Below are positions 15,470 through 23,314 of a stretch of DNA of 64,000 nucleotides, piece after piece. The position numbers and the translations under genes were made by a program. Numbering within the stretch: position 1 is the first letter of the stretch; each line of letters opens with the position of its first letter. The stretch is from an uncultured Desulfosarcina sp. GTDB taxonomy: Bacteria; Desulfobacterota; Desulfobacteria; Desulfobacterales; Desulfosarcinaceae. The stretch covers positions 3,472,001 through 3,536,000 of the forward strand of contig NZ_OY764190.1 of assembly GCF_963668215.1 (NCBI RefSeq), given 5' to 3'. The notes below the pieces were generated by a model. The model was not told the origin of the DNA and did no database searches. It saw nothing but the letters and a program-made list of their open reading frames with translations.

Positions 15470-16729
15470 ATGCAGCAGATGGAGAAGGTGATGTATGCGC
15501 AAAATGCACCCAGGGGAGTCGACCCGGACACCATTTTCTTTGTCCAGGTCGATGCGACGAAGTGCGAGGCTTGCGGCGAGTGTGAGAATCATTGTTCGAC
15601 CGGTGCGATTCAGCCCATCAACGAAGCCGGTACCCGGCAGGTGGTCAACCCCGCCGCCTGCATGAACTGCGGTCAATGCCTAATCAACTGCCCTTACGGC
15701 GCCATTTATGAAGGCGTCAGTTATGTTGACGAGATTCTTGAGAAGATCAAGGACCCGGAAACCATCGTGGTTTCCATGCCGGCTCCGGCCGTGCGCTATG
15801 GGCTGGCCGAGTGCTTCGACGAGCCCACCGGCACTTACGCCGGCGGGCGCATGCATGCGGCCCTCAAGGCCCTGGGATTCGACTACGTCTGGGACAACGA
15901 ATTCACCGCCGACGTGACCATCATGGAGGAGGGCACCGAACTGATCCAGCGGATCAGCAAACCCGACAAGAAAAAACCCCTGCCGCAGTTTACCTCCTGC
16001 TGTCCCGCGTGGATCAAATTCGTGGAGTCCTTTTATCCGGATCTGCTTCCCCACGTTTCCACATGCAAATCCCCCATCGGTATGTTGGGTCCCCTGGCTA
16101 AAACCTACGGCGCCGACGTGACCGAGATACAGGCGGCGAAGATCTACACGGTGTCCATTATGCCGTGCATCGCCAAGAAGTACGAGGGGCTGCGCCCGGA
16201 GATGGCCGACAGCGGCTTCCGCGATATCGATGCCACCATCAACACGCGGGAGTTGGCCTACATGCTCAAGCGGGCTGGCATCGACTTCAAGGCACTGCCC
16301 GACCGTGAACCGGATCCGGCCCTGGGCGTCTCCACCGGTGCGGCGACCATCTTCGGCAACTCCGGCGGCGTCATGGAAGCGGCCTTGCGCCTGGCCTATG
16401 AAGTCCTCTCCAAGAAAAAGCTGAAGGATCCCGATATCAAAGTCGTGCGCACCCACAAGGGCATCAATACCGCCGATGTCAAGGTCCCCGGCTTCGGTAC
16501 GGTCAAGGTGGCCGTAGCCAGCGGCCTGGAAAACGCGGCCAAGCTCTGTGAAGAGGTCAGGGCGGGCAAAGCGGACTACCATTTTATCGAGATCATGGCC
16601 TGTCCCGGCGGATGCGTCAACGGCGGTGGACAGCCGCTCGATCCGGATGTGCGCACGGCATCGCTCTTCCGTGACGCCTTTTTTGCCATGAACCAGAGAC
16701 TGGCCCGGCGCGGCCGAAAGGAGGCTTGA
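15470..16729 (+). CDS. hydA: [FeFe] hydrogenase catalytic large subunit
   Basis: A 419-residue large subunit of the dimeric periplasmic [FeFe] hydrogenase, matching the Desulfovibrio HydA length. Two [4Fe-4S] ferredoxin motifs lie at residues 32-42 (CEACGECENHC) and 64-75. The H-cluster motifs are TSCCPAW (175-181), MPCIAKKYE (231-239) and ACPGGCVNGGGQP (377-389), with all cluster cysteines present. There is no signal peptide, consistent with co-export on the Tat signal of HydB. It lacks the C-terminal extension that HydB supplies as a separate chain. AAAGGAG precedes the ATG. It probably oxidises H2 in the periplasm. The maturases HydE, HydF and HydG are not in this window. Confidence 0.96.
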   Translation: MQQMEKVMYAQNAPRGVDPDTIFFVQVDATKCEACGECENHCSTGAIQPINEAGTRQVVNPAACMNCGQCLINCPYGAIYEGVSYVDEILEKIKDPETIVVSMPAPAVRYGLAECFDEPTGTYAGGRMHAALKALGFDYVWDNEFTADVTIMEEGTELIQRISKPDKKKPLPQFTSCCPAWIKFVESFYPDLLPHVSTCKSPIGMLGPLAKTYGADVTEIQAAKIYTVSIMPCIAKKYEGLRPEMADSGFRDIDATINTRELAYMLKRAGIDFKALPDREPDPALGVSTGAATIFGNSGGVMEAALRLAYEVLSKKKLKDPDIKVVRTHKGINTADVKVPGFGTVKVAVASGLENAAKLCEEVRAGKADYHFIEIMACPGGCVNGGGQPLDPDVRTASLFRDAFFAMNQRLARRGRKEA

Positions 16730-16731
16730 AT

Positions 16732-17076
16732 ATGAAGGAGCATTTTCATCTCTCACGGCGGGGGTTTATTAAAATAGCTGGTGTAACCGCCGGATGTGCG
16801 TTGGCGGGACTGCCCGTGGCCGGGCCGGCGGCGGCCGATGCCCCGGATTTCGTCCAGAAGCGGCAGAATTCGGTCTACCGGACCGATGAGAAGGTGTACA
16901 AGATCCGCAAATCCCAGGACAATCCCATGGTTCAAAAGCTATACGCCCACGAAGGCGGATTCCTCCACGACGGACCGTGCGGTCACATGTCCCACCATCT
17001 GCTGCATACGCACTACATTGACCGCAGCGCACGGATCCAGGCGCTCAAGGACAAAGGCTTCGAGTTGAGCCTATAG
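16732..17076 (+). CDS. hydB: [FeFe] hydrogenase small subunit, Tat-exported
   Basis: A 114-residue small subunit. The Tat signal has RRGFIK at residues 9-14, then a hydrophobic stretch GVTAGCALAGLPVAG and an AxA-type cleavage region. The mature part (residues from about 35) wraps the catalytic subunit in the Desulfovibrio enzyme. AAGGAGG ends 7 nt before the ATG at 16732, which lies 2 nt after the hydA stop, so the genes are coupled. A TTG at 16726 is a less likely start. Confidence 0.93.
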   Translation: MKEHFHLSRRGFIKIAGVTAGCALAGLPVAGPAAADAPDFVQKRQNSVYRTDEKVYKIRKSQDNPMVQKLYAHEGGFLHDGPCGHMSHHLLHTHYIDRSARIQALKDKGFELSL

Positions 17077-17158
17077 AGTCCTTAGCGGTGTCCACCCTCC
17101 TCTAACTCTCCTTGGCCTGCGGGAAGGATTCGATCTGAACCTTTAGGGACAAGGACCT

Positions 17159-17192
17159 CCTGGAGCAAAGGGCCGGGGTCGCCCCGTCCAGG
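17159..17192 (+). other. GC-rich hairpin in the leader of the TM1266-like gene
   Basis: CCTGGA (17159-17164) pairs with TCCAGG (17187-17192) around an inner CGGGG/CCCCG stem. There is no T-run, so it is not a simple terminator. It lies in the 172-nt gap between hydB and the regulator-like gene and could be a processing or regulatory structure. Confidence 0.4.
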
Positions 17193-17248
17193 CGGATCAT
17201 CCTGACCTGACGTCCGGTTCGACGGGCGCCGGGCAACCCGAAGGAACG

Positions 17249-17521
17249 ATGGAAATTGTTAAACAGACAGCCCAGAAGATGGAAAAACGAATCGGGGTCA
17301 TCGGCCTGGTGATCCGGCCGACCGCGTGCAACACGGCCGGCATCCAGGAGGCTCTTCGCGTCCACGAAACCCTGATCATCGGTAAGATGGAGATTCCCAA
17401 AGCCGCTCAGGGGCAGACGGTGATGGCCCTGCTTATCGAAGCCACCACCGACGAGGTGGGTGCATTGACCGGAAAGCTGGGCAACCTGCCCGACGTGCGC
17501 GTCAAAACCAGTTTGGTGTAA
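17249..17521 (+). CDS. TM1266-family iron-only hydrogenase system regulator
   Basis: A 90-residue ACT/NikR-C-like protein of the TM1266 family, which is regularly linked to [FeFe] hydrogenase genes and predicted to regulate them. KRIGVIGLVIRP is the first strand and the segment ending NLPDVRVKTSLV closes the fold. There is no DNA-binding ribbon-helix-helix domain, so any regulation must be indirect or need a partner. GAAGGA lies just upstream of the ATG. The location after hydAB supports the assignment. Confidence 0.85.
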   Translation: MEIVKQTAQKMEKRIGVIGLVIRPTACNTAGIQEALRVHETLIIGKMEIPKAAQGQTVMALLIEATTDEVGALTGKLGNLPDVRVKTSLV

Positions 17522-17571
17522 TGCGATGAATGGCGACCTGTTGCGAAACGATCATGAATGGATGTGAAAAG

Positions 17572-19668
17572 ATGAAGCGAAAAAGCGGTATTTACAAGCG
17601 GAGTGTTGTCTTGCGGCATTTTGTTTGGCTGGTAGTTTTGTTGGCGTCGGGTGTTTTGCCGGCTGCGGCGGACGACGCCGACACGTCGGTGGTCGACCTT
17701 GAACCCATCGTGGTGACTGCACGCGGCACGGCCTGCCCGGTTTCTCTGACGCCCGGCGGCGTGGGAGTGGTGGATGAAGAAGAGATCGAGCGCGTGCAGC
17801 CGGTGAGTATTACGGACGTCACCGAACGGATTCCAGGCGTGGAGAAGACCTCGGACTCGCCGTGGGGATCGGATATCAACATCCGCGGACTGGGCCGCAA
17901 CAACGTGATTTTTCTCGTGGACGGCTTCCGCGTTAACACGGCCACGGACATCAACGCCCGTTTCGGCCTGGTCAATCCGGACGACATCGAACGCATCGAA
18001 GTACTCAAAGGGCCGTTCAGCGCCCTTTACGGTTCGGGCTCCATGGGCGGTGTGGTGAACGTGATTACCCGCAAAGGTGGCTATTCCGACGACCTTCGGA
18101 AAAGCGGCCAGATCAAGATCAGCGGTGCCAGCAATCCGCAAGGCGCGGGGGTCTATGCATTCGGTGCCGGCGAAAGCTCCCGGGGCTGGCTGACAGCCGC
18201 CGGCGCATATCGGGACTATGACGATCGCGAAGCCGCCGACCATGATACGATTCACAACAGTGGATTCCGGGACGATTACGCCAAACTTGCCGGTGGGTTT
18301 CGCTGGAACGACGCCAACGAAACGACGGTCAATTTCCAGCAGATGGAGGGCCACGAAGTCGGTATTCCCGGTAAAGGACTATCCCTGCCCGAAGGCCCGG
18401 ATGCGACCTACCCGCGGACCAGCAGGGTATTGTACGCCCTGACCCATGCGTTTGCCCCTGACGCGAGCCGACTGACCGAATCGAAAATCGATTTATATCT
18501 TCAGGAAATTCAGCGCCGGGTGCGTCTGGACAATTTTCCTGCGACGATGCCCCTCGAACGCCTCGAACCGGGCGCGGACCATCGCACCCTGGGCCTGAAG
18601 TGGACCAACCGGATCGACCTGGGCGCCCACCGATCGACCCTGGGCATCGACCTGTGGCAGTGGGAGGTAGACGGCACCGAGCGTTATCGATATTTTAAAA
18701 ACGGTCTGACCGGCATCGACAGCAGCCTGGGAGAGGTTTCGCAGCTTGACGGCGGCTGTTTTATGGAAGACGACTGGCGCTTTTCGGAACGGGTCGTTCT
18801 CAACATCGGCGGCCGCCTCGATTTTTCGCATGTTAAAAGCGACGACCTGTATAATTGGATCGAGCCGCCCTCCGCCCTTATAACACCGACCCTGAAGCGG
18901 GAGGGAGAGACTACGGATGATGTGAGCTGGCAGGGCCACTTGGGTATGACCTGGCAGTTCGCCGACCAATGGTCCGCCACGGCCATCGCCGCTTCCAGCT
19001 ACCGGCCCCCGGATTTGATGGACCGCTTCAAGTACATCAATCTGGGCAGCGGTGTGGAGCTTTTCGGCAACCCGGATCTGGACCCTGAGCGTTCCAGTTT
19101 TTTCGAGACCGGTCTCCACTATGTTTCCGGCAGGCTGCGCTTTTCCGCGTCCGCCTATGCCAACTTTCTCAAGGATCTGATCGCCGAGGCGGCGGTGAGC
19201 GATACCGTGCGGCAGATGGAAAATGTCAACCGCGCGGAAATTTTCGGCGGCGAGATGCTTACCGAGTGGCGGATTGCCGACCGATGGTCAGCCCGGGCCG
19301 ATATCAGCTATACCCACGGGCGCAACAAGACAGAAGACGAACCGTTGTCCTATGTGGCACCGCTAAATGGCCATGTGGCACTTCGTCACGGCAGCATCGC
19401 CGACGGAAAATGGTGGGTGGAGGCGGAACTGGCCTGGGCCGCAGAACAGGATCGCGTCCCGGATGATCAGGAGACGGTTCCCGGCTGGCAGACCGTGAAT
19501 CTGTCCGCGGCATACCGTTTTGATCTCTTCGGTCGGGTCAACACGCTAAACGCCGCGGTGACCAACCTGCTGGACGAAGAGTATCGCAACGCCCTGTCCA
19601 CTTCGAGGGGCATCCTGCTCGAAGAGCCGGGCATCGGCTTCCAATGCTCGTGGAAAATTGACCTTTGA
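17572..19668 (+). CDS. TonB-dependent outer-membrane receptor
   Basis: A receptor of about 698 residues for an iron complex, cobalamin or other metal chelate. It has a signal peptide (FVWLVVLLASGVLPAAADD), a TonB box EPIVVTARG near the mature N-terminus and a complete plug (ERIPGVEKTSD to GGVVNVITRKG), then a 22-strand-type barrel ending in a C-terminal leucine preceded by aromatic strand residues. The start at 17572 gives a normal basic signal N-region; 17530 and 17554 are upstream alternatives. The ligand is not evident. As the only outer-membrane receptor in the region it is the best candidate port for the predicted metallophore. A CooC-like ATPase gene follows 123 nt downstream. Confidence 0.93.
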   Translation: MKRKSGIYKRSVVLRHFVWLVVLLASGVLPAAADDADTSVVDLEPIVVTARGTACPVSLTPGGVGVVDEEEIERVQPVSITDVTERIPGVEKTSDSPWGSDINIRGLGRNNVIFLVDGFRVNTATDINARFGLVNPDDIERIEVLKGPFSALYGSGSMGGVVNVITRKGGYSDDLRKSGQIKISGASNPQGAGVYAFGAGESSRGWLTAAGAYRDYDDREAADHDTIHNSGFRDDYAKLAGGFRWNDANETTVNFQQMEGHEVGIPGKGLSLPEGPDATYPRTSRVLYALTHAFAPDASRLTESKIDLYLQEIQRRVRLDNFPATMPLERLEPGADHRTLGLKWTNRIDLGAHRSTLGIDLWQWEVDGTERYRYFKNGLTGIDSSLGEVSQLDGGCFMEDDWRFSERVVLNIGGRLDFSHVKSDDLYNWIEPPSALITPTLKREGETTDDVSWQGHLGMTWQFADQWSATAIAASSYRPPDLMDRFKYINLGSGVELFGNPDLDPERSSFFETGLHYVSGRLRFSASAYANFLKDLIAEAAVSDTVRQMENVNRAEIFGGEMLTEWRIADRWSARADISYTHGRNKTEDEPLSYVAPLNGHVALRHGSIADGKWWVEAELAWAAEQDRVPDDQETVPGWQTVNLSAAYRFDLFGRVNTLNAAVTNLLDEEYRNALSTSRGILLEEPGIGFQCSWKIDL

Positions 19669-19791
19669 GAATCCCGCATGTCCGCACGCCGGCTATCGAT
19701 TCGATCCATGGGGATGCCGCGGCGCATGCGGACAAAACGATGCTGCGGCAAGTGTGTCGCATGCACCGGGCATGATCAAAGAGGTGAATCA

Positions 19792-20586
19792 ATGAAGATA
19801 TGCATCTGCGGAAAAGGGGGAAGCGGAAAGAGTACCTTGGTCGCCCTGCTGGCGGGCGCGTTTGCCCGCAGCGGGAAAAACGTGATTGTGCTGGATTCGG
19901 ACGAATCGAACACGAGTCTTTTCTGGCTTCTGGGGCTTGACGAGGCACCGCGTCCCCTGATGGAAATCGTTGGTGGAAAGAAAGCCGTCCAACAGAAAAT
20001 GCTGGATCGCTTTGCAAAGGGGCAAGAGGAACCGGCGATGTCCATCTGGACATTGACGCATATGGCCAGCAGCGAAATCCCGGAGGCGTTTTTCGTGGCG
20101 GGTGAGGCCTGCAAACTTGTGGTTACCGGAAAAATCTATCAGTCCATGGAAGGCTGTGCCTGTCCCATGGGTGCGGTGACCCGGGAATTTCTCAAAATCC
20201 TTCAGCTATCCCCAGATGAAGTCGCCCTGATCGACATGGAAGCCGGGATCGAGCATTTCGGGCGCGGAATCGAAGCAAATGTCGACATGGTGATCGCTGT
20301 TGCCGAGCCATCTCTCGAGTCCGCCGAACTCGCCAAAAAAGTGATGGATCTGAGCGTATCCTCGGGAGCCGCATTCGGGGGTGTCGTGATCAATAAAATT
20401 GCCGATGCCGAACAGCGGGAACATCTCCGTCACCGGTTAAGCCTCCTGTCGCTGCCGGTGATCGGGATTATCGACCACGATGCATCGATTCAGACGGCGG
20501 CGCTGGAAGGCAAACCATGCCCGGAGACGGCCGTGGATGAACTTGACCGGATTGCCGCAACGCTGATGATCGATTCCAGGGGTTGA
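19792..20586 (+). CDS. CooC-like P-loop ATPase (nickel-insertion type)
   Basis: A 264-residue MinD/ArsA-type ATPase resembling CooC, which helps insert nickel into carbon monoxide dehydrogenase. The deviant P-loop GKGGSGKST is at residues 7-15, and DSDESNTSLFWLLG follows, as in CooC. A CACPMG motif near residue 125 matches the CxC-type metal site of CooC proteins, and DMEAGIEHFGRG is the conserved later block. GAGGTGAATCA precedes the ATG. No CO dehydrogenase gene is in this window, so the client enzyme is elsewhere. Confidence 0.85.
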   Translation: MKICICGKGGSGKSTLVALLAGAFARSGKNVIVLDSDESNTSLFWLLGLDEAPRPLMEIVGGKKAVQQKMLDRFAKGQEEPAMSIWTLTHMASSEIPEAFFVAGEACKLVVTGKIYQSMEGCACPMGAVTREFLKILQLSPDEVALIDMEAGIEHFGRGIEANVDMVIAVAEPSLESAELAKKVMDLSVSSGAAFGGVVINKIADAEQREHLRHRLSLLSLPVIGIIDHDASIQTAALEGKPCPETAVDELDRIAATLMIDSRG

Positions 20587-20624
20587 GGCTTAAAAGTACG
20601 CAAGGCGGAAAGAGGCGGTGACGC

Positions 20625-21590
20625 ATGCATAGAGAAGAGGCGTTACGGGCGATCAACGAGGATCAACTGGATTATATTCAAAAACCGGTGTCCGTGGACT
20701 TCGATACGGCCGGTGGGTTCCCGCTTTCCTTTACCCATTGCGGGGAAAAGCATGTCGTCGGTGAGATCCTGGCGCAATTCAGAACGGCAAAATCCTATCC
20801 GATCAACGCATTTCTGGTAAGAACAGCCGGGGATCTGGTTTTTCTGATTTACTTCCAGATCAAAGGATTGAGCAGACACCGGTCCATCCATCAAGGTTCC
20901 TGGGTTTTGAGTTTCAGAATCCTGCACGACTATGAACTGATGGCCTTTTACAGGAGGGAACGGAAGATGATTGTCAACATGGCCCTCAAGCGAATTGCCG
21001 ATTTTCACGGGCACGTTTGCCCGGACCTGGTTCTTGGCTGCAAGCTGTGCGAAGTTGTCCAAAATCTGTTGCCGTTCAACGGGCCAACCAATGGCATCGC
21101 GGCCATTATCGCAGAGAATTCCACGTCTGCGCTTGACGCCATTCAAATATTGCTCGGCGCCACTTTGGGCAACCAGCGCCTGAAAATCATGGATTTGGGA
21201 AAACACAATTATACCGTCATTCCAAAATCGGAGGCTACCGGCTATCGGGTGAGAATGAAATCTCAGGATTACGATGACGAAGACCTGTATCAGCGATTGT
21301 CCGGCAAAATGCTCGGCAATACGATCGTGATGGACGAGGTGGTGAAACTCCAGATCCTTCTTGATGAACGGGTCAAGTATCTGCTGCGGCAACCGCCGGA
21401 AGCCCTTTTCGAGATCGAACCGATTCAAAAAGAGGCGCAGCTGGCGGAGGGGCCAAGCGTTTATCTGACCTGTTGCCGGTGCGGCGAGCAGGTCCTTGCC
21501 AGTCATGCCATCGAACGCCGAAATGCGGTCTACTGCCTTTCCTGTCTGCAGCGCACGAACGCCGGTTGCCGGAGTTATAGACTGCATTGA
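20625..21590 (+). CDS. FmdE (copy 3) in frame with an N-terminal unknown domain
   Basis: One open frame of 321 residues. Residues 1-113 form a separate small domain (opening MHREEALRAINEDQLDYIQ, with HCGEKHVVGEILAQF) resembling short cytoplasmic DUF6504-like domains; this is a weak match. Residues 115-321 are a complete FmdE protein almost parallel to the one at 13185, starting at the same MIVNMALKRIADFHGH and ending in a CCRCGE...YCLSC zinc ribbon. A strong internal AGGAGG ribosome site lies just before codon 115 (20967), so a 207-residue FmdE may also be made on its own. The gene lies between the CooC-like ATPase and the protease-like gene. Confidence 0.8.
   Translation: MHREEALRAINEDQLDYIQKPVSVDFDTAGGFPLSFTHCGEKHVVGEILAQFRTAKSYPINAFLVRTAGDLVFLIYFQIKGLSRHRSIHQGSWVLSFRILHDYELMAFYRRERKMIVNMALKRIADFHGHVCPDLVLGCKLCEVVQNLLPFNGPTNGIAAIIAENSTSALDAIQILLGATLGNQRLKIMDLGKHNYTVIPKSEATGYRVRMKSQDYDDEDLYQRLSGKMLGNTIVMDEVVKLQILLDERVKYLLRQPPEALFEIEPIQKEAQLAEGPSVYLTCCRCGEQVLASHAIERRNAVYCLSCLQRTNAGCRSYRLH
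20952..20969 (+). promoter_or_regulatory. Internal ribosome binding site and in-frame ATG for FmdE
   Basis: AGGAGG (20952-20957) lies 9 nt before an in-frame ATG (20967), exactly where homology to the other FmdE protein begins. It suggests either a second translation start or a fusion of two formerly separate genes. Confidence 0.6.
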
Positions 21591-21624
21591 TGACGGGTGG
21601 AGACGGTTGGAAAAAGGTGTGATC

Positions 21625-22152
21625 ATGCCGAAAATCACAATTATCGGCTTGGGCGATGTGCTGGGCGGAGATCATGGCGCCGCCTGCTATGTGCTGGAAG
21701 CCGTGGCCGCAAAAACGGATTCGGAAAGCGTTCAATTCGCCTATATGGGTAACGAACCCCGTTTCGCGGGCGGGCTGCTCTACGCGGCCGATCTGGCGAT
21801 TGTCGTGGGAACGATGAGACTTTCGGGCGTGCCGGGCGGGTTGCACATCTGGAATGGACGGGTTTTTAAGCAGCATGCCGCCTGGATGGCCGAGACGGAT
21901 CCGGCTCTCCGGCACCTTCTCATTGCGCTGGCCAGGGCTGATCTGGCAGGGGGCTTCCCCGAAAAACTGATCTTTATCTGGATTGAACCCCAGCATACGG
22001 AAGGGTATACCATTTCGAAGCCGGTTCGTGGCGCGGTCCGGTTCGCGGCCAGACGCATCTTTCATGAACTGCACCAACTGGGATTGAAGACCGGTGCAGA
22101 AGAGTTGCGTTTGTTGAAAACGACCCCGCCAACGATTGAGCTGGAGAATTGA
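21625..22152 (+). CDS. Hydrogenase maturation protease-like protein
   Basis: A 175-residue protein with the opening typical of HyaD/HycI-type maturation peptidases: KITIIGLGDVLGGDHGAACYVLEAV, where GLGDVLGGDHG stands for the usual GxGNxLxxDDG. These enzymes clip the C-terminus of nickel-bound [NiFe] hydrogenase large subunits. The usual second acidic residue is replaced (GGDH rather than DD), and the sequence past residue 60 diverges, so peptidase activity is uncertain. No [NiFe] hydrogenase is in the window. It is linked to the CooC-like and FmdE genes upstream, which also suggests nickel. Confidence 0.6.
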   Translation: MPKITIIGLGDVLGGDHGAACYVLEAVAAKTDSESVQFAYMGNEPRFAGGLLYAADLAIVVGTMRLSGVPGGLHIWNGRVFKQHAAWMAETDPALRHLLIALARADLAGGFPEKLIFIWIEPQHTEGYTISKPVRGAVRFAARRIFHELHQLGLKTGAEELRLLKTTPPTIELEN

Positions 22153-22156
22153 TGCC

Positions 22157-22489
22157 ATGGCCACCACAGGGAAACATTGCCAACGGTCGGCCAAGCGCAT
22201 CGCGGTGGAGGCGGCGGTTCTGTGTCGTCCTTATGCCAGTACCGCCGGCTGTCATGCGGTGGATGGTATCATGAGGAACTTCTCCAGCCAGGGCATCTAT
22301 ATCGAAGCTCACCGCAAATTCGAACCCGGCAGCATTCTCGTTGTTCGGATGATTCGTTTGGGCGATTCATCGAGGAAGATGGTGGCCAGTTATCCGCGGA
22401 CCATCTGTCTTGGAGAAGTGAAATGGCTTAAGAAAAATTCCGATAGCCAACCGATTCGATATGGTATGGGGATAAGATATCTCGATTGA
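22157..22489 (+). CDS. PilZ-domain c-di-GMP binding protein
   Basis: A 110-residue single-domain PilZ protein. The two c-di-GMP binding motifs are present: RSAKR (RxxxR, residues 10-14) and NFSSQG (NxSxxG, residues 41-46). The C-terminus GMGIRYLD is the usual last PilZ strand. GGAG lies 10 nt before the ATG at 22157, which slightly overlaps the end region of the previous gene. The target pathway is unknown; a GGDEF protein is encoded at 24.8 kb. Confidence 0.82.
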   Translation: MATTGKHCQRSAKRIAVEAAVLCRPYASTAGCHAVDGIMRNFSSQGIYIEAHRKFEPGSILVVRMIRLGDSSRKMVASYPRTICLGEVKWLKKNSDSQPIRYGMGIRYLD

Positions 22490-22527
22490 CCGGTTTGTGT
22501 AAACTGTATAGCCGTGGCGCGTGATTC

Positions 22528-23121
22528 ATGTTGACTTCGAACGCACATCTCCTCAACCGTCGCAGTTGGCCATACCAGTGGCGGTATCTGCGCGGAAATA
22601 CGCCCTGGGAGAACGGGCGCACACCCGCTGAGGTCATCGATTTCATCAACACCCATCCCCCCGGCCGAGCACTTGATCTTGGCTGTGGTACCGGAACCCA
22701 TGCCCTGACGCTTGCCCAGCATGGCTGGGAAGTTACCGGTATCGATTTTGCCGCGCGGGCCATCCGAAAGGCTCGGGCTCGCGCCGTTAAAAGAGCGTTG
22801 CCGGTCACTTTCATTCTCGACGATGTAACCCGCCCCGGCTGCCCCGATGGAACCTATGATTTCGCGTTGGATATCGGCTGCCTTTTCTCCCTGAGGAGCG
22901 ACGAGCGGGCGGCCTATACCGGCAATCTTTCCCGAATGCTCAAAGCCGGCGCCTGGTACCTCCTGTTTGCCTGGCTGCCCAGGTTCGTCGCCGGCAAGCC
23001 GCGCGGTATCTCACCGGAAGCGGTGGATTTGCTGTTGGCAGGCAGTTTCAGCCGTTTTCGCATGACCATCGGCGGGGAAAAGGGAAAAGCTTCAGCCTGG
23101 TACTGGTACCGACGGCGGTGA
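22528..23121 (+). CDS. Class I SAM-dependent methyltransferase
   Basis: A 197-residue methyltransferase of the tellurite-resistance/thiopurine-like group. RALDLGCGTGTHALTLAQHGWEVTG is motif I, and DFALDIGCLFSL with NLSRMLKAGAWYLLFAW follows. PWENGRTPAEV near residue 28 is typical of this subgroup. It has no leader element of the type seen upstream and seems to belong to the operon with the PilZ gene. The substrate is unknown. Confidence 0.82.
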   Translation: MLTSNAHLLNRRSWPYQWRYLRGNTPWENGRTPAEVIDFINTHPPGRALDLGCGTGTHALTLAQHGWEVTGIDFAARAIRKARARAVKRALPVTFILDDVTRPGCPDGTYDFALDIGCLFSLRSDERAAYTGNLSRMLKAGAWYLLFAWLPRFVAGKPRGISPEAVDLLLAGSFSRFRMTIGGEKGKASAWYWYRRR

Positions 23122-23129
23122 GGGTCTCT

Positions 23130-23222
23130 ATGAATTGCCGTTATTGTGAAGATGTGGTCGCAGTCCTTCCAAAACAAGGGTTGGTTCCATCCGACAAGAA
23201 AAACAATGGAATGGTCTTTTAA
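23130..23222 (+). CDS. Possible 30-residue CxxC microprotein
   Basis: ATG at 23130, 8 nt after the methyltransferase stop, encodes MNCRYCEDVVAVLPKQGLVP plus ten more residues. The CRYC motif could bind metal. The ribosome site is weak and there is no comparative support, so it may be chance. Confidence 0.25.
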   Translation: MNCRYCEDVVAVLPKQGLVPSDKKNNGMVF

Positions 23223-23271
23223 CCCGTTTCAGTGAAGAAGGGTTCGTTTTCATTCGGCAGAGCAATAAAGC

Positions 23272-23300
23272 AACCGGACCGGCAAAATGCCGGTCCGGTT
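23272..23300. terminator. Hairpin terminator between convergent genes
   Basis: AACCGGACCGGCA (23272-23284) and its exact complement (23288-23300) form a 13-bp stem with a 3-nt loop between the convergent methyltransferase and peroxiredoxin genes. It is T-rich but lacks a clean T-run, and may act in both directions. Confidence 0.65.
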
Positions 23301-23314
23301 GAATTGTTTGAGGG

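Noticed and set aside
21625..22152. Firm call of a [NiFe] hydrogenase maturation protease
   Set aside because: The acidic metal-binding motif is altered and no client hydrogenase is present, so only a protease-like label is kept.
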